Below, piece after piece: positions 33,992-41,980 of a stretch of 64,000 nt of DNA (position 1 is the stretch's first letter; the number at the start of each line of letters is the position of its first letter). Made by a program: the position numbers and the translations under genes. The notes beneath the pieces are model-generated. The model was not told where the DNA came from, did not search any database, and saw only the letters and a program-made list of their open reading frames with translations. This stretch comes from JBHEBG01 sp046557915. GTDB lineage: Bacteria; Bacteroidota; Bacteroidia; Flavobacteriales; Flavobacteriaceae. Location: positions 1 to 64,000 of the forward strand of contig NZ_JBHEBG010000004.1 in assembly GCF_046557915.1 (NCBI RefSeq). Direction: 5' to 3'.

Positions 33992-36586
33992 TTAAAAACT
34001 GAAGGTTGCGTTAAAGAAGACACGTGTGGGCAAAATTGGCCTACCCACAAAGAATTCTTCTTCGGTCTGATTATTACCAAGCCTTGGCGAACCTTCTGTG
34101 ATTCCATCCGAATTGAACAGGTTGAACACCTGTGTACCTAAACGAAGGGTTTCCCCATCCTCACTAAGGTCAAAAGTGTATCCTACATTCAAATTACCAA
34201 TACCAATGGCATCTAGCTCAATGGAGTTAGAATCGTTGGAAAACTTTTTACCGGTATAATTGAAGGTGAACCCTGCATCAAATTTAGCATTATCATAGTC
34301 TAGGCCAAAGGTGCTCAATAGCTTGGGTTGCCTTCTTAGCTGATTTCCTTCTAAGGTTGGGTCATTTTCGGACTTAGTAATTTCATGCTCCTGATAGGTT
34401 AAGGAACCGTTGAAGGCAAAGTCGTCTAAAAACCTCCAGTTCCATGTTCCCTCAAAACCAAAGGTATTGGTACTTTGGGTATCTACTTCTTCTGTAAAAC
34501 CTCCTCCGGGAGCGTTTACAAAACTTATCGATCTTCTATCGTTTAGTCCAACCGAATAGAGTGCGGCTGTACCCGAAAAATTGTTTTTCCCGTATTTTAT
34601 CCCTAATTCCCCTTGAAGGATTTTTTCTGTTTCGTAAGACGAAGGATTGCCCAAGGCATCAAATTGAGTGCCTCTTAATTCCGGGAAAAAGTAACCTCTG
34701 GAAAAGTTTCCGTAGACACTAAGGTCATCACTAACCTTGTAAAGTGCTGCAAGGGCAACCGCTGCATCTGTTGCGGAGACATGCCCTCTGGTAAAACTAC
34801 CGTTACCCCATGTAACGTTATCCAAATTTGCTATTCCCGTGTTACTTACAAGGAAAGATTCCGTTCCCTCATTTTCAATATCTCCCGAGGCCCTTTCTAC
34901 GCGGACACCAAAGTCGAGATTCCATCTGTCCAATTGTATTTCATCGGTTAAGAACACTGCAATTTTGTTACTCGAAATGTTTCTGTTTGTGTAAGCCGTA
35001 CCTCTGTTGGTAACTCCATTTATGGAATAATCCGACAATTCTACAAGGCGTGGACGATTATTGTATTCGCCCAAATAATTGGTAATTACGTTAAAATCAC
35101 CTGCTTCCGATCTAGAAATAAAGGTTCCTAAGGTAATATTGTGGGCACCTGCGGTTTTCGTTAGTTTAATGTCTGCAACCAGTTCCCTTAAAGGTCGGTC
35201 GCGATCTAAGATGCGATTCTCAAAAAGGAGGGCATCTGCAGCCAGGGCCTCCCCGTTGAGGTATGAAAAATCCCCTCCTGTAAGACCACGGGCATCCAAA
35301 TATTCTTGTTGGGTTTCTACTGCTTTCGCGCCACTTACACCACTTCCGTCCAAAAAGAGGTTAAATTGATGTTCATATTTTGAATAGCGCAATTTTGCGT
35401 TCAATTTTATGTCCTCGGTGAATCTATGTTTAAAGTCCGTCATAAAATAAGTACCCCTTGTAGATACGCCGTCCTCAATGGGAGAACTATAAATTCCGTC
35501 AGGAGTGGCATAAGATATGTCAGCGGCTGCTGATGTCTGTAGGGTAAAAATTTCATTTCCATCGTTTCCTGTAGGTCTGTTGCGTGTTCCGCCTTCTAAT
35601 GGATAGGGCAAGAAAAATTGTACTTGGTCATCTATGACCTGACCATAAAATGTAATAGACCCTTTTTCCGTAAGGTGTTTTATATTGCCCCTGAGCTGAA
35701 ACCCTTCAGTAGGCAAGCCGGTAATTAGTGGTCCTTGATCGTACCTGTAAAACCCGGAAAGTGCGTAGAAGGTTTTGGAATCTTCCCCACCAAGGGGTCC
35801 ACTGGTAGCAAAATCGGCCTTGTATCGTGCGTTAGAGGCCACCTCTGTTCGTATTGTCGTTTTTTGTACCTGTGTTCCTGTAATACTGGTATAGTTAATA
35901 ATACCTGCTACAGAACCAACACCATATAAAATGGACGATCCACCACGTACAAATTCCAAACTTTTTATGCCGATGTCATTTCTGAAGTAAACGTCATGGG
36001 CGGAAGAGTTTAGCCCAAAAGTGCTGAGTACCGGCATCCCGTCGATTTGAAGCGGGTTAAATTGGAATTGACCCCCAGAAGGAAGCCCTCTTACAAATAC
36101 ATTGGAAGCTACCTCACCACCACCGCCTTCAGTGGTAATCCCTGGGACACTCCTTAGAATATCTGCCTGGCTACTGGTGTTTACCTTGGCCAATTGTTTT
36201 GCGCCAAGGGAGGTAACGGATAGAGGAGTTTCTTTCTGGGATCTGGTAGTGGATGTGGCCGTTAGTAGTACTTCATCCAATTGTTGTCCACTTTCCTCTA
36301 GTATGGCATCTATTATTACCGGCGAACCGTCCAAGGTTATATTTTGGTCGAAAGTAGCGTATCCCAGAAAGGAAATACTAATAGTTTGGCTACCTTCCAA
36401 GTCCGTAGTAAAGGAGTAGTTACCATCAAAATCTGTGATTGTACCCGAGGTACTTCCAACAATAATTACATTGGCACCCGCAACGGGTACTCCTGATAGG
36501 TCTTTTACATTTCCAGAAATATCGGTCTGTGCAAAAACTGAGGTCAGTCCAAAAAAACAAATAATCGCAAAAATAATATTCTTCAT
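33992..36586 (-). CDS. TonB-dependent receptor with CarboxypepD_reg domain
   Basis: 864 residues. A signal peptide ends near residue 19. The N-terminal regulatory-like domain (ISGNVKDLSGVPVAGANVII...) occupies ~22-105. The plug domain follows (SLGAKQLAKVNTSSQADILR, VFVRGLPSGG), then the beta barrel, ending in an aromatic strand (RVFFNATFSF). No SusD gene is adjacent, so this is a single-component outer-membrane importer. It heads the operon with the glycosylglycerate hydrolase and is divergent from the LacI regulator. Its ligand is inferred to be the glycosylglycerate. Confidence 0.92.
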   Translation of the reverse strand: MKNIIFAIICFFGLTSVFAQTDISGNVKDLSGVPVAGANVIIVGSTSGTITDFDGNYSFTTDLEGSQTISISFLGYATFDQNITLDGSPVIIDAILEESGQQLDEVLLTATSTTRSQKETPLSVTSLGAKQLAKVNTSSQADILRSVPGITTEGGGGEVASNVFVRGLPSGGQFQFNPLQIDGMPVLSTFGLNSSAHDVYFRNDIGIKSLEFVRGGSSILYGVGSVAGIINYTSITGTQVQKTTIRTEVASNARYKADFATSGPLGGEDSKTFYALSGFYRYDQGPLITGLPTEGFQLRGNIKHLTEKGSITFYGQVIDDQVQFFLPYPLEGGTRNRPTGNDGNEIFTLQTSAAADISYATPDGIYSSPIEDGVSTRGTYFMTDFKHRFTEDIKLNAKLRYSKYEHQFNLFLDGSGVSGAKAVETQQEYLDARGLTGGDFSYLNGEALAADALLFENRILDRDRPLRELVADIKLTKTAGAHNITLGTFISRSEAGDFNVITNYLGEYNNRPRLVELSDYSINGVTNRGTAYTNRNISSNKIAVFLTDEIQLDRWNLDFGVRVERASGDIENEGTESFLVSNTGIANLDNVTWGNGSFTRGHVSATDAAVALAALYKVSDDLSVYGNFSRGYFFPELRGTQFDALGNPSSYETEKILQGELGIKYGKNNFSGTAALYSVGLNDRRSISFVNAPGGGFTEEVDTQSTNTFGFEGTWNWRFLDDFAFNGSLTYQEHEITKSENDPTLEGNQLRRQPKLLSTFGLDYDNAKFDAGFTFNYTGKKFSNDSNSIELDAIGIGNLNVGYTFDLSEDGETLRLGTQVFNLFNSDGITEGSPRLGNNQTEEEFFVGRPILPTRVFFNATFSF

Positions 36587-36698
36587 TTGAGTTGATTTAA
36601 TCGTTAACTTTTTAATACTGTTATTGGTTATTTCGTAGTTATTGGCTAATATATATGTATCATATGCAATTATTTACCGTTTTTTTACCAAAAACTTA

Positions 36699-36724
36699 TG
36701 CAAACGTTGTCGCAAACGTTTGCG
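36699..36724. promoter_or_regulatory. LacI-family operator pair
   Basis: CGCAAACGTTTGCG (36711-36724) is a perfect 14-bp palindrome with the central CG typical of LacI/GalR operators. Directly before it, TGCAAACGTTGT (36699-36710) repeats the half-site. The pair lies in the 189-bp gap between the divergent TonB receptor and LacI genes, 113 bp before the receptor start, so it likely controls both. Confidence 0.8.
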
Positions 36725-36775
36725 GTATGTGTTGTTTTATTCTCTTATATTTAAACTTGTAAAATGTAATGGGCC

Positions 36776-37801
36776 GTGCAAAAAAAACCCACAGTAACCT
36801 TAAAAGAATTATCCCAGAAGTTGGAATTATCTATTTCAACGGTTTCCAGGGCACTTAATGATCATCCGGACATTAGCAGGTCCACGAAGGATAGGGTTCA
36901 AAAACTGGCCAAGGCTTTGGACTATTCTCCCAACCTTTTTGCCAAGGGTTTTAGATCGCATAGTACACATATCCTAGGGGTTATTGTTCCCAACATATCG
37001 CATTATTTTACCTCTACAATTTTAAAGGGTATCCTAGATGAGGCAGAAACCAGTGGTTACAGAGTTATTATTTCTGAATCCAAAAACAATGAGACCAAAC
37101 AAACGGAGATGCTGAAGACCATGACCCAGTTTGGGGTAGATGGAATACTCATTGCCCTTGCAAGAAAAACGTCATCCATAAACGATGTCCTTCAAATACT
37201 TAAGCGCCTGCCTTTGGTGATGTTTGATAAGGTTTCTGATAAGATACCGTGCACTCAGGTAATCATAGATGATGAGGAAGCAGCCTTCAACGCCGTTGAG
37301 CATCTTATCAATATTGGGAAGAAGCGAATAGCCATCATTAAGGAAACAGAGAATTCCTTTAATTCCGAGAAACGATTTTTAGGATATTTAAGAGCGCTAA
37401 AAGAGCACAACATGCCCATTGACGATAAGATAATACTTAGTACCGAAGATATTTCCCTCACTAACGGTAGAAGGCTAACAAACTTGTTATTGAGCATGAA
37501 AAAAAGACCCGACGCCATTTTTGCCATCACAGACAATGCAGGAATTGGAGCCATTAAGGCCTTGAATAAGTTTAAAGTAAAAGTTCCGGAAGAAATAGCA
37601 GTGGTAGGTTTTAGCAATTCTTTGGGGTCTACAATTATTCAGCCCGCTCTCACTACGGTAGACCAACCAGGCAGTAAGATTGGTAGAACGGCCGTGAAAT
37701 ATTTGATAGAGGAAATTGAGAATCCCAAGAAAGATATTGTTACCAAAACCATTACGGTAAAGACCAACTTAATTGTACGAGATTCATCTTTTAAGGCGTA
37801 A
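36776..37801 (+). CDS. LacI family transcriptional regulator
   Basis: 341 residues. The N-terminal LacI helix-turn-helix is VTLKELSQKLELSISTVSRA followed by LNDHPDISRSTKDRV and hinge. A periplasmic-binding-protein-like sensor domain follows (residues ~63-338, opening ILGVIVPNISHYFT). The start is GTG at 36776; the nearby ATGs at 36764 and 36769 run into stops or another frame. It is divergent from the TonB receptor of the glycosylglycerate locus and is its presumed local repressor, sensing a sugar or glycosylglycerate. Confidence 0.92.
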   Translation: MQKKPTVTLKELSQKLELSISTVSRALNDHPDISRSTKDRVQKLAKALDYSPNLFAKGFRSHSTHILGVIVPNISHYFTSTILKGILDEAETSGYRVIISESKNNETKQTEMLKTMTQFGVDGILIALARKTSSINDVLQILKRLPLVMFDKVSDKIPCTQVIIDDEEAAFNAVEHLINIGKKRIAIIKETENSFNSEKRFLGYLRALKEHNMPIDDKIILSTEDISLTNGRRLTNLLLSMKKRPDAIFAITDNAGIGAIKALNKFKVKVPEEIAVVGFSNSLGSTIIQPALTTVDQPGSKIGRTAVKYLIEEIENPKKDIVTKTITVKTNLIVRDSSFKA

Positions 37802-37835
37802 AGGATATATCTGGTTATATATTTCTTAAAAACAA

Positions 37836-37863
37836 AAAGGTCCCCGCCGTAACAGGGACCTTT
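37836..37863. terminator. Bidirectional terminator between lacI-type gene and htpG
   Basis: Stem AAAGGTCCC / GGGACCTTT with a 10-nt loop, flanked by A and T runs, between two convergent genes. Confidence 0.85.
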
Positions 37864-37888
37864 ATATTCGCGAAACGGTTAAAACCTA

Positions 37889-39775
37889 TTACTTTATCAT
37901 TTCGTAACTTCTTTTGATAAAATTGGTAAGTTCCTCGCCTTTTAACAATCCTTTTGACAAACGTGCCAAATCTAAGGACTGATTAATTAATCTTTCCCGT
38001 TTCTTCGCTGTTTTGGTATTCAGGATTTCACTCACCAATTCATGATTGGTGTTTACAATTAGGTTGTACATTTCTGGCATACCGCCCATCCCGAACATGC
38101 CACCGCCACCGGTCTGTTGCATTTCCTTCATTCTACGCATAAATTCGGGCTCCGTAATGGTGAAAGGGGAGGCATTGCTATCCATGGCCTCTAACTGTAC
38201 CGTAAAGCCTTTGTCTTTTATGGCCTCATCTAAATTGGTCTTTAAATTTTCCTTTTCCTCATCGGAGAGTTTGGATATTTGGGTATCCTCTTTTTTAATA
38301 AGGTTGTCCAAATGGTCCGCATCTACCCTTGCAAAGGAAAGTTTTTCCTTGGAGGTTTCCAGTTTTTGCATAAGGTGCGATACAATAGGAGAATCCAAGA
38401 GGAGTACCTCATAACCCTTGGCCTTGGCCGCTTCAATATAACTATGTTGTGCCTCTTTGTCGGATGCATATAAAACAACCAGCTTATCGTCCTTATCCGT
38501 TTGGTTGTCCTTAATTTTCTCATTGAGTTCTTCAAAGGTATAGAAGTTTCCATCTACGGTTGGGTAGAGCGCAAACTTATCTGCTTTTTCGAAGAATTTG
38601 TCTTCTGATAGCATTCCGTATTCTATTACGAGTTTGATATCATTCCATTTGGCCTCAAAATCTTCTCGGTTATTTTTGAATAGTGATGACAGTTTATCGG
38701 CAACCTTACGGGTTATATAGGAAGAAATTTTCTTTACCGCGCCATCTGCCTGCAAATAAGAACGCGAAACATTCAAAGGAATGTCTGGCGAATCAATTAC
38801 TCCTCGTAACATGGTAAGAAATTCTGGAACTATCCCTTCTACATTATCCGTAACAAATACTTGGTTCTGATATAGTTGTATGCGATCTTTTTGAATGTTT
38901 AGATCGTTGGTCAGTTTTGGGAAATAGAGAATACCGGTTAGGTTAAAAGGGTAGTCTACATTAAGGTGGATGTGAAACAAGGGCTCTTCAAACTGCATTG
39001 GATACAATTCCCGATAAAATTCCTTGTAGTTCGTATCTTCAAGATCTGCGGGTTGTTTTGTCCAGGCAGGAGTAGGGTTATTGATGATGTTATCTACTTC
39101 TTGTGTTGGTGCCTCATCATCTTCTTTGGCGCCCTCTGGCTTGGGTAGTGTTTCGGTTTTTGTGCCAAATTTAATTGGGATCGGCATAAACTTATTGTAC
39201 TTCCCAAGTAGATCTCCAATTTTGTTTTCTTCCAAAAATTCAGTGGAGTCCTCGGCTATATGGAGGATTATTTCGGTACCTCTATCTTCTTTCTTTCCCT
39301 TTTTTAGGGTAAATTTTGGAGATCCATCGCAAGACCAGTGCACTGAGGGTTCATCCTGATAGCTCTTGGTAATAATCTCTACCTTTTCGGCCACCATAAA
39401 TGCGGAATAGAAACCAAGACCAAAATGACCAATAATGCCCGTATCCTTGGCTGTATCGTCATATTTGTTAAGAAATTCCTCAGCACCGGAAAAAGCTACT
39501 TCATTAATATACTTTTTTACTTCTTCCTCGGTCATTCCAATACCTTGGTCAATAATGTGGATCTTTTTACCCTCTTTATCTACTTTAACTTCAATTATTG
39601 GCTCACCATACTCAACCTTGGCCTCACCAATAGCTGTAATGTGTTTTAACTTAAGGGTAGCATCGGTAGCATTGGAAATGAGCTCTCTCAAAAAGATTTC
39701 ATGATCACTGTACAAGAATTTTTTTATGAGAGGAAAAATATTCTCAACAGAAACGTTGATTTTACCTGTTGCCAT
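37889..39775 (-). CDS. htpG: Molecular chaperone HtpG (Hsp90)
   Basis: 628 residues. The N-terminal GHKL ATPase motifs are LISNATDA, IIDQGIGMTEEEV and GIIGHFGLGFYSAF. The middle domain has LNVSRSYLQAD, and the C-terminal dimerisation domain ends with a methionine-rich GGGGMFGMGGMPEMYNLI segment and a helical tail. Cytoplasmic ATP-dependent chaperone for stress-damaged proteins. Monocistronic, with a long AT-rich upstream region that it shares with the KASIII gene in divergent orientation. Confidence 0.95.
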   Translation of the reverse strand: MATGKINVSVENIFPLIKKFLYSDHEIFLRELISNATDATLKLKHITAIGEAKVEYGEPIIEVKVDKEGKKIHIIDQGIGMTEEEVKKYINEVAFSGAEEFLNKYDDTAKDTGIIGHFGLGFYSAFMVAEKVEIITKSYQDEPSVHWSCDGSPKFTLKKGKKEDRGTEIILHIAEDSTEFLEENKIGDLLGKYNKFMPIPIKFGTKTETLPKPEGAKEDDEAPTQEVDNIINNPTPAWTKQPADLEDTNYKEFYRELYPMQFEEPLFHIHLNVDYPFNLTGILYFPKLTNDLNIQKDRIQLYQNQVFVTDNVEGIVPEFLTMLRGVIDSPDIPLNVSRSYLQADGAVKKISSYITRKVADKLSSLFKNNREDFEAKWNDIKLVIEYGMLSEDKFFEKADKFALYPTVDGNFYTFEELNEKIKDNQTDKDDKLVVLYASDKEAQHSYIEAAKAKGYEVLLLDSPIVSHLMQKLETSKEKLSFARVDADHLDNLIKKEDTQISKLSDEEKENLKTNLDEAIKDKGFTVQLEAMDSNASPFTITEPEFMRRMKEMQQTGGGGMFGMGGMPEMYNLIVNTNHELVSEILNTKTAKKRERLINQSLDLARLSKGLLKGEELTNFIKRSYEMIK

Positions 39776-40293
39776 ATTCTAAATCGTTTTTTGTTGTTTA
39801 ATACCCTTATTGTCAAAAAAAATACCATAACTCCCATTTATGACAAACTGGCACCTTGCAAAGCACAATTGACATTCTTACATATTTTAACATTATTTTT
39901 TGTTTAATATATTTTATTAATTATTAAACATTCGTTATCTTTGTTGTAAGCTTGCGAAAAGAATTGCTGTGAAAAATTAAGTTTTGTAACGAGTTTGTTT
40001 ATTTATTGGTTAGATTGTTAAAAATGTGCCCATTCCAAGGTGGGCACATTTTTTGTTTCCAGTATATAAAACATTACTTATGTTTGTAAAAGATGTGATA
40101 ATGATGAACAAAAATTATGTTTGATGTTAATACGGTCAAATGGCAAAAAAAGGAAGGAATTTGCTTTAATAAAGATTTCGGACAAAATAGCTGACAGTCT
40201 TCCTACCGGCCATAATATTGGGTTAAAAACATCTAACTATTTTTACCTATATTAGTTTCTTTATAACCAACATTAATACAACTTCCATAGCGC
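39776..40293. other. 518-bp intergenic region between htpG and KASIII
   Basis: AT-rich, with no convincing protein gene. It holds a promoter-plus-terminator unit without an ORF (39936-40055, listed separately). It also holds a 43-codon frame (40124-40255) that I do not regard as proven. The remaining bases near 39776-39930 are presumably the htpG promoter region, although no clear minus-strand TAnnTTTG is seen. Confidence 0.6.
39936..40055 (+). ncRNA. Candidate small RNA (about 105 nt)
   Basis: A perfect -7 element TATCTTTG (39936-39943) is followed about 80 bp later by a strong terminator: a 12-bp stem AAAATGTGCCCA / TGGGCACATTTT (40021-40052), loop TTCCAAGG, and a T tail. No ORF of any length begins between them. 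A transcript from about 39950 to 40055 would be a small RNA. No -33 TTG box is seen at the usual distance, so the promoter half is weaker than the terminator half. It does not match any RNA family I can recall. Confidence 0.4.
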
Positions 40294-41304
40294 ATGTACA
40301 ATTCAAAAATTAAGGGATTAGGATATTACGTACCCGAAAATGTGGTAACCAATGATGACTTATCCAAGCTTATGGATACAGATGACGCATGGATCCAGGA
40401 GCGTACGGGAATTAAGGAGCGTAGACATGTAGTAAAAGGAAGTGGGGAGACCACTACCACAATGGGTGTGAAAGCAGCCAAAATTGCTATTGAACGTGCC
40501 GAAATTGATAAAGACGATATAGATTTTATAGTTTTTGCCACCCTGAGTCCGGATTATTATTTTCCAGGCCCCGGCGTTTTGGTGCAAAGGGACCTAGATA
40601 TAAAGACTGTAGGCGCCCTCGATGTTCGTAACCAATGTTCTGGTTTTGTGTATGGCATTTCCGTTGCAGATCAATACATTAAAAGCGGCATGTACAAAAA
40701 TATTTTGGTTATAGGCTCCGAGCTGCATTCGCATGGTTTGGACATGACCACCCGCGGTAGGGCGGTGTCGGTAATTTTTGGAGATGGGGCAGGAGCGGCG
40801 GTGTTAACCCGGGAAGAGGACAACACCAAGGGAATCTTATCTACACATCTACATTCCGAAGGGCAACATGCCGAAGAACTCTCCTTGATAGCTCCTGGAA
40901 TGGGAAAGCGTTGGGTAAATGACATTATTGCGGACAATAATCCCGATGATGAGTCTTATTACCCGTATATGAACGGCCAATTTGTGTTTAAGAATGCCGT
41001 GGTACGTTTTAGTGAAGTAATCGTGGAAGGGCTGCAAACCAATGGATTATCCGCTACGGATATTGATATGTTGATTCCCCACCAAGCCAATTTGCGCATC
41101 TCGCAATTTGTACAACGAAAATTTGGCCTTACCGATGATCAGGTATTCAATAATATTATGAGTTATGGTAACACCACGGCTGCGTCCATTCCCATTGCTT
41201 TAACCGAAGCCTGGGAGAAAGAAAAGATAAAGGAAGGGGATTTGGTAGTTTTGGCGGCCTTTGGTAGTGGATTTACCTGGGGTAGTGCCATAATAAGATG
41301 GTAA
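40294..41304 (+). CDS. 3-oxoacyl-ACP synthase III family protein (KASIII)
   Basis: 336 residues. The FabH-like opening GLGYYVPENVVTNDDLSKLM is followed by DAWIQERTGIKERRHV. The catalytic triad is visible as Cys in DVRNQCSGFVYG, His in IPHQANLRI and Asn in SYGNTTAASIP. It condenses acyl-CoA with malonyl-ACP in fatty acid or related lipid synthesis. The usual FabH neighbours (plsX, rpmF, DUF177) are absent, so this is probably a second, specialised KASIII. It lies 22 bp before a PNPOx-like gene. Confidence 0.9.
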   Translation: MYNSKIKGLGYYVPENVVTNDDLSKLMDTDDAWIQERTGIKERRHVVKGSGETTTTMGVKAAKIAIERAEIDKDDIDFIVFATLSPDYYFPGPGVLVQRDLDIKTVGALDVRNQCSGFVYGISVADQYIKSGMYKNILVIGSELHSHGLDMTTRGRAVSVIFGDGAGAAVLTREEDNTKGILSTHLHSEGQHAEELSLIAPGMGKRWVNDIIADNNPDDESYYPYMNGQFVFKNAVVRFSEVIVEGLQTNGLSATDIDMLIPHQANLRISQFVQRKFGLTDDQVFNNIMSYGNTTAASIPIALTEAWEKEKIKEGDLVVLAAFGSGFTWGSAIIRW

Positions 41305-41326
41305 GCAATTAAAAAGAGGTTGGACT

Positions 41327-41869
41327 ATGGGAAAGCGATTAAAAAAAATGTCCCCGTCTATAATTAGATTTATTAAAGAACAAAAGCTATTTTTTGTAGG
41401 TACCGCTATGCAGGAAGGTAGGATAAATGTATCCCCTAAAGGCATGGATTCTTTTAGGGTGATCAATGAAAACACAGTACTTTGGCTAAACCTAATAGGC
41501 AGCGGTAATGAAACGGCCGCCCATTTACTTCAAAATAATAGGATGACAATAATGTTCTGTGCTTTTGAAGGTAGGCCTATGATACTGCGCTTATATGGTT
41601 ATGCCAACGCCTATCACCGTAGAGATTCTTTTTGGGAAGAACATATTGACCTATTTCCCAAAATGGAAGGATCAAGACAATTGATAAAAATGGAGGTAGA
41701 CCTTGTGCAGACTTCCTGTGGAACGGGGGTTCCCCTAATGGATTACAAGCAAGATAGGGAACAACTAAGAGCATGGGCCCGAGATAAGAGTAGCGAGGAA
41801 CTCATCGATTATATGAAAAATAAAAATGCCGAAAGTCTGGACGGATATCCTACCGGTATTTTAGAATGA
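41327..41869 (+). CDS. Pyridoxamine 5'-phosphate oxidase-family protein
   Basis: 180 residues. The split-barrel flavin-binding fold of the PNPOx-like family is seen in FFVGTAMQEGRINVSPKGMD (N-terminal) and NRMTIMFCAFEGRPMILRLY. The true PdxH signature at the C-terminus is not present, so it is a general FMN- or heme-binding oxidase-like protein rather than the B6 enzyme. Followed by a strong terminator, so it ends the KASIII unit. Confidence 0.85.
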   Translation: MGKRLKKMSPSIIRFIKEQKLFFVGTAMQEGRINVSPKGMDSFRVINENTVLWLNLIGSGNETAAHLLQNNRMTIMFCAFEGRPMILRLYGYANAYHRRDSFWEEHIDLFPKMEGSRQLIKMEVDLVQTSCGTGVPLMDYKQDREQLRAWARDKSSEELIDYMKNKNAESLDGYPTGILE

Positions 41870-41885
41870 ACAGATACATAAAATT

Positions 41886-41915
41886 AAAAACCCGGAGCTA
41901 TTGCTCCGGGTTTTT
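41886..41915 (+). terminator. Rho-independent terminator
   Basis: A 13-bp perfect stem AAAAACCCGGAGC / GCTCCGGGTTTTT with loop TATT, 16 bp after the PNPOx-like stop; the symmetric A/T flanks allow it to work for the convergent TonB-like gene too. Confidence 0.92.
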
Positions 41916-41980
41916 TACTGATACACCGTTAAAGAAAACCAACCAACCCTTCTAATAACAGGTATACCAATTTTATAGGG

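Noticed and set aside
40124..40255. 43-codon ORF (starts MLIRSNGKKRKEF) between the candidate small RNA and KASIII
   Set aside because: No promoter element or recognisable domain, and it is AT-rich with an odd aromatic end. Kept only as a note; conservation in relatives would change this.
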